Source: JAUIAI01 sp041396685 (lineage in GTDB: Bacteria > Pseudomonadota > Gammaproteobacteria > Burkholderiales > Burkholderiaceae_E). From it: DNA of 64,000 nucleotides. Location of the stretch: NCBI GenBank assembly GCA_041396685.1, contig JAWKYD010000007.1:248001-312000 (forward strand), in the 5' to 3' direction. The notes beneath the pieces were generated by a model, which had not been told where the DNA came from, made no database searches, and saw only the letters and a list, made by a program, of their open reading frames with translations. Every line of letters starts with the position of its first letter. Position 1 is the first letter of the stretch. Made by a program: the position numbers and the translations under genes. This document shows, piece after piece, positions 54,323-61,198 of this stretch.

Positions 54323-54486
54323 CGGCGGGGCGGTTTCGTGCATCCAATCGGGGCGTTGCGGCACTATTGCATTCTGGCGCCACGCCCCGAGTGATGCGAA
54401 TGGCCGAAGCGTTCTCATGACCTGGATCGGCGCGGTCCGTCGCCGATATTGGGTCGTCAATCTCATCGACGCGTAGGAGTTCGAAG

Positions 54487-55074
54487 ATGTCATTTTCCAA
54501 GACCCCGGTCATTGCCGGGATGCTTCTGGTTGCTGCCAGCACCGCGGTTGCCCACGAGGGGGCTGGCGTCGGTGGCGGGCTCGTCAGTGGATTCCTGCAT
54601 CCGATCCTTGGTTGGGATCATGTCGTGGCCATGGTCGCGGTCGGGCTCTGGGGGGCCTTCCTGGGCACACCGGCGATCTGGATCCTGCCCGTGGTCTTCC
54701 CGCTCGTGATGGCATTCGGGGGTGCGCTGGGCGTGATCGGGGCGCCCGTACCGGCGGTGGAGACGGGCATTGCGGCCTCGGCGGTGGTGTTGGGCGCCAT
54801 GGTCGCCCTGGCGGCGCGACCCCCGTTGTGGATCGCGGCGGTCATCGTCGCGGCGTTCGCGATTTTTCACGGCCACGCGCACGGCACGGAACTGCCCGAG
54901 GCGGCGAGCCCGCTCGCCTTCAGCATCGGGTTCGTGGTTGCGACCGGCCTGCTTCATTTGTGCGGCATCGCGTTTGGTCTGATCGTTCGCTGGCCGGCCG
55001 GCAGGGTTGCGGTCCGGGCCGGTGGCGGAATGATCGCGCTGGCCGGCCTGGGGTTTCTGTCCGGCGCGCTTTGA
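54487..55074 (+). CDS. HupE/UreJ family nickel/cobalt transporter-like protein
   Basis: A 195-aa membrane protein with a signal-like first helix ending AVAHEG, whose His may bind metal after cleavage. The second motif is HPILGWDHVVAMVAVGLWG (H-P-x-x-G-x-D-H), and FAIFHGHAHGTELPEA the His-rich segment. Both are HupE/UreJ hallmarks and bind Ni or a similar ion for secondary transport. About six helices are present. TAGGAG precedes the ATG. There are no urease or hydrogenase genes in the window, so the metal and its user are unknown. Confidence 0.88.
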   Translation: MSFSKTPVIAGMLLVAASTAVAHEGAGVGGGLVSGFLHPILGWDHVVAMVAVGLWGAFLGTPAIWILPVVFPLVMAFGGALGVIGAPVPAVETGIAASAVVLGAMVALAARPPLWIAAVIVAAFAIFHGHAHGTELPEAASPLAFSIGFVVATGLLHLCGIAFGLIVRWPAGRVAVRAGGGMIALAGLGFLSGAL

Positions 55075-55142
55075 ACGGGGCGGCGGCCACCGGGCGTATC
55101 CGACGGCCGAAACCGGGGCGGCGGCTAGGCCGCCTCGCCGCC

Positions 55143-55709
55143 ATGGCATGGGCAGTGCCCGAGATCGCCGTTGCACACAGCCCGATCGAGGGCGTCAACG
55201 ACTTCTACAACGGGTTGCTGCACCCTGTCTTCGTGCCGGCGCACCTGATGCTGCTGGTGGGTTTGGGATTGTTTCTCGGGCTGCAGGGGTACCGGCGGGT
55301 CGAGGCCGCCCTGCCGGTTTTCTTCGTCGCGACCGTCGTTGGTCTGATGGCGAGCACCGTCGGGGGCGGCATGGCGACGGAGACCATCGTTCTGATCTGG
55401 GCCGTGCTTGTCGGCCTGCTCATTGCTGCGGCGCCCACACTGGCACCGGCGTGGAGCTGGGCCGTCGCCGCCGTTGCCGGCGTAGTGCTGGGCTTCGATT
55501 CGGCGCAGACGGAACTTTCCGGCAGGCCCCTGATCATGGCCTTGGCCGGCAGCGGGGTGGGCATCTGTTTGTTGCCGCTGTACCCAATGATGCTGGTCGG
55601 CCGCTTCGCTGAAGTGACCTGGCTGAGAATCGGCGTCAGAATCATCGGTTCCTGGATCGCGGCCAGCGCCTTGTTGACGCTGGCGCTGTCGCTGGTTTCA
55701 ACACGGTAA
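55143..55709 (+). CDS. HupE/UreJ-like membrane protein without metal motifs
   Basis: A 188-aa membrane protein of about six helices. AHSPIEGVNDFYNGLLHPVFVPAHLMLLVGLGLFLG copies the layout of HupE but reads H-x5-A-H where the partner has H-x5-D-H, and there is no F-H-G-H-A-H segment. TTG at 55071 overlaps the hupE-like stop and could be the true start, giving an Arg-rich leader and coupled translation; ATG 55143 is the conservative choice. It may be a second, non-metal-binding subunit. Confidence 0.65.
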   Translation: MAWAVPEIAVAHSPIEGVNDFYNGLLHPVFVPAHLMLLVGLGLFLGLQGYRRVEAALPVFFVATVVGLMASTVGGGMATETIVLIWAVLVGLLIAAAPTLAPAWSWAVAAVAGVVLGFDSAQTELSGRPLIMALAGSGVGICLLPLYPMMLVGRFAEVTWLRIGVRIIGSWIAASALLTLALSLVSTR

Positions 55710-55750
55710 GCTTCTTTACCGACCGATTTCACCGTCCGAGGGATACGGTC

Positions 55751-56248
55751 ATGGCATACGACGAGGCACTCGCCCAGCGCATCCGCGAAGCGCTCGACGG
55801 CGACCCGGCGCTGACCGAGAAGAAGATGTTCGGCGGGCTCGCGTTCATGCACCGGGGTCTTATGTTCGTCGGGGTGTCCGGCACCCGGCTGATGGCCCGT
55901 GTCGGCGCTGCGCAATACGCCGATTCGCTCGCGCGCGAGCATGTCCGCGAAATGGATTTCACCGGCCGGCCGATGAATGGCTATGTGTACGTCGAGCCGG
56001 CGGGGTTGACGGACGACGGGCTGCAGTTCTGGGTGCAGCGTTGCAAGGCGTTCGTGATGACGCTGCCGGCGAAGGCCGCGAGGCCGGCGACAGCAGCGAA
56101 GACCGCGAAGTCCGCGAAGGGCGAGACGGCCGCGAAGGCCGAGAAGGGCGAGAAGTCCGTGAAGCTTACAAACTCCGCGAAGCCGGCGGCGAAGGGGACG
56201 AAGCCCGCCACGCCGCCAGCGGCCGCGAAGAAACGCAGGCCGGCGTAG
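55751..56248 (+). CDS. TfoX N-terminal-domain protein with histone H1-like tail
   Basis: A 165-aa protein. Residues 1-105 form the TfoX/Sxy N-terminal domain (KKMFGGLAFMHRGLMFVGV, FTGRPMNGYVYVEPAGL). From about residue 105 the sequence becomes a Lys/Ala/Pro repeat (AKAARPATAAKTAKSAKGE, and so on to AAAKKRRPA) that looks like a eukaryotic histone H1 or bacterial AlgP-like tail. Nucleic-acid binding is likely for the tail. It is convergent with the DUF1428 gene. Confidence 0.85.
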   Translation: MAYDEALAQRIREALDGDPALTEKKMFGGLAFMHRGLMFVGVSGTRLMARVGAAQYADSLAREHVREMDFTGRPMNGYVYVEPAGLTDDGLQFWVQRCKAFVMTLPAKAARPATAAKTAKSAKGETAAKAEKGEKSVKLTNSAKPAAKGTKPATPPAAAKKRRPA

Positions 56249-56286
56249 CGAGCGCCCGAGAGGCAGCGATCGCCCGCCTGGCCTTG

Positions 56287-56673
56287 TCAGTCCTGGCGGG
56301 CATCCTCGCCGACTTCCACCACGGGCATGAAACCCCCGAAGATCAGCCGCTTGCCATCGAAGGGCATCGGGTTCTTTTCCGGATTCATGCGCTCGTCTTT
56401 GAAGTCGGGCGACATCATTTTCTTGAAGGCCGCATCGCGGGTGGCCTTGTCCGGCCATTCGATCCACGAAAACACGATCGTCTCGTCTTCCTTGGCCTGC
56501 ACGGCACGCCGGAAATCGGTCAGCTTGCCGTCCGGCACATCGTCGCCCCAGCATTCGAGCACGCGCTTGGCGCCCAGGTCGATGAACACACCGTCGCCCA
56601 TTTTGGCGTGGTCGATGAACTTCTGTTTGTTGGCCGTGGGCACGGCAATCACGAATCCGTCTACGTAGCTCAT
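56287..56673 (-). CDS. DUF1428 family protein
   Basis: A 128-aa protein with a dimeric alpha-beta barrel look. SYVDGFVIAVPTANKQKFIDHA, LECWGDDVPDGKLTDFRRAVQAKEDETIVFSWIEWPDK and KRLIFGGFMPVVE are the DUF1428 pattern; function is not known. It is the last gene of the TetR-led set; 12 nt separate it from the VOC gene, so they share a message. Confidence 0.85.
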   Translation of the reverse strand: MSYVDGFVIAVPTANKQKFIDHAKMGDGVFIDLGAKRVLECWGDDVPDGKLTDFRRAVQAKEDETIVFSWIEWPDKATRDAAFKKMMSPDFKDERMNPEKNPMPFDGKRLIFGGFMPVVEVGEDARQD

Positions 56674-56685
56674 GTCGGTTCTCCG

Positions 56686-57168
56686 TCAGGAAGCGTTGGC
56701 CGCCGCCTCGACGGCGGCAATGTCGATCTTTCGCATGGTCATCATCGATTGCATCGCTCGTCGTGCCGTGTCACGGTCGGCGTGCGTGGTCAGTTCGAGC
56801 AGGCGTCGGGGCGTGATCTGCCAGGAAAAGCCCCAGCTATCCTTGCACCAGCCGCATGCGCTTTCCGCGCCGCCGCTGCCGACGATCGCGTCCCAGTATC
56901 GGTCCGTTTCTTCCTGGCTGTCGGTCAACACCATGAAGCTGACGGATTCATTCGGCTTGAAGTTCGGCCCGCCGTTCAGGCCGACGAAGGGCCTCCCCAG
57001 GACCGTGAATTCGACGGTCAGTTCATTGCCCTCGCTGCCACCCGGATAGTCCGACGCGGCGGCGTGTGCGGAGCCGATGTGGCTGTCGGGGAAGGTGTCG
57101 GCATAGAACCTGGCCGCATTCATGGCTTCGCCGTGGTCGAACCACAGGCAGGTGACGAGTTCGGTCAT
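56686..57168 (-). CDS. VOC family protein, PhnB-like
   Basis: A 160-aa member of the PhnB/3-dmu-9_3-mt type of VOC proteins. ELVTCLWFDHGEAMNAARFYADTFPDSHIG opens the domain; GLNGGPNFKPNESVSFMV and CGWCKDSWGFSWQITPRRL are diagnostic. Usually found near SRPBCC and DUF1428 genes, as here. No enzymatic activity can be assigned. The SRPBCC gene ends 90 nt upstream. Confidence 0.87.
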   Translation of the reverse strand: MTELVTCLWFDHGEAMNAARFYADTFPDSHIGSAHAAASDYPGGSEGNELTVEFTVLGRPFVGLNGGPNFKPNESVSFMVLTDSQEETDRYWDAIVGSGGAESACGWCKDSWGFSWQITPRRLLELTTHADRDTARRAMQSMMTMRKIDIAAVEAAANAS

Positions 57169-57258
57169 CGTCGTTCTCCGGAATCCTGAAAAGGGGCCTC
57201 GGCGTTTCGGCGGCGATCGCGAGGCCGGCTGGTACGGCGCACTCGGTCAGGGTGCGTA

Positions 57259-57684
57259 TCAGTCGCCTGCGCCCGCTTCGACGTGACGAGCGAAGTTGTC
57301 GAGAATCGCCTGCCATCCACCGCGCTGCAATTCGATGCTGTTCTGGGACTCGGCATCGAACACCGTGGTGACCCGCGTGCCGACGTCCGAGGGCTCGAAG
57401 GTGGTGCGGGCGCGGCGTCCGTCGGCCATGGCCAGCACCAGCGTGCGCGGCGGATCGACCTCTTCATAGACGCCCTCGAAGTCGAATCCGAAACTGCCGT
57501 CCTTCGCCTCCATGCGCGCCTTGTGCCTGCCGCCGACCCTGAGATCGGTTTCGGCGCTGGGGCAGCACCAGTCGTCGGAGGCGAAGTTCCACTGCGTGAT
57601 GTGTTCCGGCGTGGTGTAGGCGCGCCAGACCTGGTCGACCGGGGCGGCGACCGTCTTCTGCACGGTGATCTTTCGGGTGTTCAT
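57259..57684 (-). CDS. SRPBCC (AHSA1-type) family protein
   Basis: A 141-aa START/Bet v 1-like lipid- or ligand-binding fold. KITVQKTVAAPVDQVWRAYTTPEHITQWNFASDDWCCPSAETDL is the typical start; GTRVTTVFDAESQNSIELQRGGWQAILDNFARHVEA the typical end. Its ATG overlaps the TetR stop (ATGA), so regulator and this protein are made together. Likely a small-molecule binder in a stress or detoxification operon. Confidence 0.88.
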   Translation of the reverse strand: MNTRKITVQKTVAAPVDQVWRAYTTPEHITQWNFASDDWCCPSAETDLRVGGRHKARMEAKDGSFGFDFEGVYEEVDPPRTLVLAMADGRRARTTFEPSDVGTRVTTVFDAESQNSIELQRGGWQAILDNFARHVEAGAGD

Positions 57685-58322
57685 GAGTCGGATTCCTTTG
57701 AGGAGGTAAACAGCATCTCGACGTAGCGTCGTAGGTGATCGATGCTCTCGGCGGCGACGGCGGTCTCGCCTTTGGCCTTGGCAAGGACGAATGCGCCCTG
57801 CAGCACCGCCTGCGTGTGCAACGCGAGCGACGCGGCGGTCCACGGCGGCGTCATGCCCCGCTCGCGCATGGCGGCGGCGATGTCGGCTTCGAGCGTGGCG
57901 GCGTGGTCGCTGATGCTGCGATCGCAGGCATCGCGAATGGCGGGAGACGTGTCGTAGGTCTCTTGCACCATCGTGCCCGCAAGACAGGTGAACTGCGCTA
58001 CCTCGCCGCGCAGCAGGCTGCGGCGGAAATCGAGATAGGCCAGCACGCGCGCGACCGGAGCGGCAGGCTCGTGGTAGGGGGCGGCGGCAAACAGGGCGCC
58101 GGTGGTTTCGGACCAGTGATCGGCCGCGGCGACGCCCAGATCGGTCTTGCTCTTGAAATGGTGGAAGAACGCGCCCTTGGTCACGCCGGCCGCCGCGCAG
58201 AGCTCGTCGACCGTCGTTGCTGCGTAACCCTTGGCGCGAATGAGCGCCAGCGCGGCATCGAGCAACTTGGTGCGGGCGTCGGGCTTGGTTGCGGCCCGGG
58301 CGGGTTTGGCGGGTTGGGGCAA
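57681..58322 (-). CDS. TetR/AcrR family transcriptional regulator
   Basis: A 213-aa repressor. The helix-turn-helix lies in about residues 15-60: TKLLDAALALIRAKGYAATTVDELCAAAGVTKGAFFHHFKSK. The C-terminal ligand domain follows, with the TetR_C pattern. I chose the TTG at 58322 because AGGAG lies 7 nt before it. An ATG farther upstream (58430) would place the 24-bp operator inside the gene. It leads the operon TetR, SRPBCC, VOC, DUF1428, and probably represses it. Confidence 0.85.
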   Translation of the reverse strand: MPQPAKPARAATKPDARTKLLDAALALIRAKGYAATTVDELCAAAGVTKGAFFHHFKSKTDLGVAAADHWSETTGALFAAAPYHEPAAPVARVLAYLDFRRSLLRGEVAQFTCLAGTMVQETYDTSPAIRDACDRSISDHAATLEADIAAAMRERGMTPPWTAASLALHTQAVLQGAFVLAKAKGETAVAAESIDHLRRYVEMLFTSSKESDS

Positions 58323-58343
58323 GCTGATCTCCTGAGTGAAGTG

Positions 58344-58367
58344 AACATACCAACTAGTTGGTATGTT
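58344..58367. promoter_or_regulatory. TetR operator (perfect 24-bp palindrome)
   Basis: Bases 58344-58367 are a perfect palindrome centred at 58355/58356; the core is ATACCAACTAGTTGGTAT. It lies 21 nt upstream of the TTG start of the TetR gene, where it would block its promoter. The size and form are typical of TetR-family operators. Confidence 0.85.
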
Positions 58368-58410
58368 TGCAAACAAGGCCGTTCCGCCCATGACACCGGT
58401 AAGGTTGCTC

Positions 58411-58498
58411 CAGGTCGCGGGCCCGGTCACTCAAGGTCGCGGGCCCGGTCACTCCAGGCCGCGGGCCCGGTCACTCCAGGCCGCGGGCCCGGTCACAC
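58411..58498. repeat. 22-bp tandem repeat, 4 copies
   Basis: Copies start at 58411, 58433, 58455 and 58477 (unit CAGGTCGCGGGCCCGGTCAC followed by TC, with T/C variation). The last copy contains the stop codon of the aldo/keto reductase gene; on that strand each copy carries a TGA. Confidence 0.95.
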
Positions 58499-59347
58499 GA
58501 TGGTCAGCGGCTCCTTGCCGGCCGGCGGGGGGAACGCGTCGTCGATCTCGGCGAGGTCCTGCGCGGTCAACGAAAGACCTGCCGCTTCGAGATTGGCATC
58601 GACATGCTCGGGGCGTGCGGCCTTCGGAATCGCGATCACCTGGGGCCGCGACAGCAGCCAGGCGATCGCCACCTGGGCGGCACTGGCGCCGTGCCGCCGG
58701 CCGATCGCCGCCAGGGTGGCGTCGTCGGTGAGCGTGCCGGCGTCGAGCGGGCAGTAGGCCATCAGGGGCACGGCGTGTTCGTGCATCCAGGGCACGAGGT
58801 CGTGCTCGATGCCACGGCGCGATGCGCTGTAGTAGACCTGGTTGGCGGCGCAGCGCTCGCCGTCTTCGACCTCGAGCAGATCGTTCATGTCGCCGACATC
58901 GAAATTGCTCACGCCCCAGTGGCGGATCTTGCCCTGGTCGTGCAGGCGCTCGAACGCGTCGACGGTCTCGTGCAGCGGTATCGCCCCCGGCCAGTGCAGC
59001 AGGTACAGATCGATGCGATCGGTGCGCAGTCGTTTCAGACTGCGCTCGCAGGCCGCAATCGCGCTCCTGCGACCGGCATTGTGCGGATAGACCTTGCTGA
59101 CCAGGAACACCTCGTCGCGGCGGCCGGCGAGCGCCTCACCGACGATCTCCTCGGCGCCGCCCTCGCCGTACATTTCGGCGGTGTCGATCAGGCCGGCGCC
59201 GCGCTCGAGCGCGTGGCGCAAGGCCGCAAGCTCGGCCTCGCGTCGTGCGCGGGACTCGCCCATGCGCCAGGTGCCGAGGCCGAGCGCCGACACGCGCTCA
59301 CCGTCGGGCAGGACGACCGACGGCGGCCGTGGGGGAGGATTGCTCAT
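58493..59347 (-). CDS. Aldo/keto reductase
   Basis: A 284-aa NADPH-dependent reductase. The catalytic tetrad is complete: Asp and Tyr in LIDTAEMYGEGGAEE, Lys in FLVSKVYPHN, and His in DLYLLHWPG. GVSNFDVGDMNDLL and IPKAARPEHVDANL are the usual substrate/cofactor segments. No signal peptide. The stop codon falls in the 22-bp tandem repeat. It lies upstream of the TetR gene on the same strand, but the repeat and operator separate them. Confidence 0.92.
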   Translation of the reverse strand: MSNPPPRPPSVVLPDGERVSALGLGTWRMGESRARREAELAALRHALERGAGLIDTAEMYGEGGAEEIVGEALAGRRDEVFLVSKVYPHNAGRRSAIAACERSLKRLRTDRIDLYLLHWPGAIPLHETVDAFERLHDQGKIRHWGVSNFDVGDMNDLLEVEDGERCAANQVYYSASRRGIEHDLVPWMHEHAVPLMAYCPLDAGTLTDDATLAAIGRRHGASAAQVAIAWLLSRPQVIAIPKAARPEHVDANLEAAGLSLTAQDLAEIDDAFPPPAGKEPLTIV

Positions 59348-59584
59348 GGTGGCGACTCCTGCATGCAAGGTTTCCGACCATGGTAGCGGCCGGCGTTCGT
59401 CACCTGCCAGGCATCCCCCGGTGCCGGCGGGGCGAAGAGCGACCACCCGGTGAACCGCAACGCGCCGATGGCGATCGACGCGCCAGTGCCCGACGCCGGC
59501 CGGATGCTCGGACCGGGCATGCGAGATCACACGGACGTGATCACGGCAGCGCCGGCCGAGCGACGCCGACGCCCGCAGCGCGGC

Positions 59585-60550
59585 TCAGCGACTCCTCAGC
59601 ATCGCTTCGATCAAGGCCTGCACCGCCAGTGCCTCCTCGACCGTCGCGAGTCGATGCGCTTGGCCCCGCAACCACTTGTCCAGTTCGGTGAGCTGGCGCT
59701 GCAGCGCGCTGGTGCGCGGATCTTCGACCGACCAATCGAGCGCTTCGATCCACGGCCTGCCCTCGGAACGCCAAAGCTGGTAGAACTCGCGGAACTGGTG
59801 GCTCGCACGCGTGCCCTTGACCGTGACCTCCTGACGATCGGGCTGCTGGCCGCCGGTGGTGCCGAGAATCGTCACGGGTCGGCCATCGGCCGTTTCCAGT
59901 CGCGCGAGCATGTCGAGCTCGCACAGCGCCGGATCGGCCGGATAACGTGGCGACGCGTGACACAGGCGCAGGGGGCCGAGAAAGCGGCCGGCCAGAAACA
60001 GGAAGTGCGAGATCACCTCGCGGGTGTAGCCCCCCTCGGCACGAAAGCGCAGCCAGTCGGCCTCGACCTGCCAGGCGCGCGGCCATGCCGGATAGGTGAC
60101 GACGATGTCGATGCCCACCAGTTCGCCGGTCTCGCCGGCGTCGATGGCTCGTTGCAGTTCCTCGAACGCGCGCGACGAGGCCTGCGTGAAATTGACCACC
60201 GCGCCGAGCCGGCCGGGCTTCAAGCGCGCCACCAGATCGCGGCTCTCGGCGTCGTCGACGCCGAGGGGCTTTTCCATGAACACGCCTTGGCCGGCCGCGG
60301 CGGCCGCGAGCGCATAGGCCTTGCGCGGGCCGGGCGGACAGGCAAGATAGACGACGTCGGCGCCGGCCATGGCCGAGGCGGCATCCTGGGCCACCGGCGC
60401 GTCGGGCATCAGCCCGCGCGCCTTTGCCACCGACGCCTCGGACGGATCCCAGAGCCCGCTGACCTCGAAGCGCGGATGCGCGAGCGCGTTCTCGAGCATC
60501 CGCCGCCCCATGATGCCCAGGCCGATGATTGCCATTTTGTTGGCGGCCAT
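59585..60550 (-). CDS. Gfo/Idh/MocA family oxidoreductase
   Basis: A 321-aa NAD(P)-dependent oxidoreductase. KMAIIGLGIMGRRMLENAL is the Rossmann motif; FMEKPLGVDDAE contains E-K-P, whose Lys binds the cofactor and acts in catalysis; GYTREVISHFLFLAGRFLGPL is the substrate-domain helix. Sugars, inositols or related compounds are typical substrates. GGGAGAC precedes the ATG. It is divergent from the DUF3237 gene. Confidence 0.88.
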   Translation of the reverse strand: MAANKMAIIGLGIMGRRMLENALAHPRFEVSGLWDPSEASVAKARGLMPDAPVAQDAASAMAGADVVYLACPPGPRKAYALAAAAAGQGVFMEKPLGVDDAESRDLVARLKPGRLGAVVNFTQASSRAFEELQRAIDAGETGELVGIDIVVTYPAWPRAWQVEADWLRFRAEGGYTREVISHFLFLAGRFLGPLRLCHASPRYPADPALCELDMLARLETADGRPVTILGTTGGQQPDRQEVTVKGTRASHQFREFYQLWRSEGRPWIEALDWSVEDPRTSALQRQLTELDKWLRGQAHRLATVEEALAVQALIEAMLRSR

Positions 60551-60683
60551 GTGTGTCTCCCGTGCGGCGCAAAAGGTGGGAGTCTCGCACGAGCGCCACG
60601 CAGGGGACGATCGCCCCGACACGTGCCGCTGCGAAGGATTGGCATACGATCGATGTCGTCCCATTCTTCCAGGAGCAAACGCG

Positions 60684-61145
60684 ATGAGCGGCATCCAGAC
60701 CGAAAAACTCTTCACCCTGACCCTGCAGGTGGCCATGCCGATGGCTTCCCTGGGGCGCACGCAATACGGCGATCGGCGCATCGCCACGGTTACCGGCGGG
60801 CGCTTCGAGGGCGAGCGCTTGAACGGCACGGTGCAGGGGGTGGGCGGGGACTGGATCCTGAACCGCATCGACGGCGTGACCCAGCTCGATGTGCGCATCA
60901 CCCTGGTCACGGACGACGGCGCGAGCATCTTCATGACTTATCGCGGTCTGCGTCACGGCCCGGCCGAGGTCATGGACAAGATGGCCCGCGGCGAGCCGGT
61001 CGATCCGGATGCGTACTACTTTCGTATTTCGCCGGCCTTCGAGACCGGCGACGAGCGCTACGCGTGGCTGAACAAGATCATCTGCGTGGGCAGCGGTCAC
61101 CGCCTGCCGACTGGGCCGGTCTATCAGGTCTACGCGGTCAAGTAG
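60684..61145 (+). CDS. DUF3237 family protein
   Basis: A 153-aa beta-barrel-type protein. FTLTLQVAMPMASLGRTQYGDRRIATVTGGRFEGERLNGTV, GADWILNRIDGV-like sequence (GGDWILNRIDGVTQLDVRITL) and YYFRISPAFETGDERYAWLNKIICVG are the DUF3237 pattern (function unknown; often near catabolic genes). AGGAG precedes the ATG. It is followed 53 nt later by the gamma-glutamyltransferase gene on the same strand. Confidence 0.88.
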   Translation: MSGIQTEKLFTLTLQVAMPMASLGRTQYGDRRIATVTGGRFEGERLNGTVQGVGGDWILNRIDGVTQLDVRITLVTDDGASIFMTYRGLRHGPAEVMDKMARGEPVDPDAYYFRISPAFETGDERYAWLNKIICVGSGHRLPTGPVYQVYAVK

Positions 61146-61198
61146 GCGCCGGGCGCGCACCATGCGTGCGTGAACTCGCTTCGCTTTGGAGTCAGCCG

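Noticed and set aside
59450..61198. Upstream extension of the gamma-glutamyltransferase frame
   Set aside because: It lies antisense to the Gfo/Idh gene and over the DUF3237 gene in another frame; no family features.
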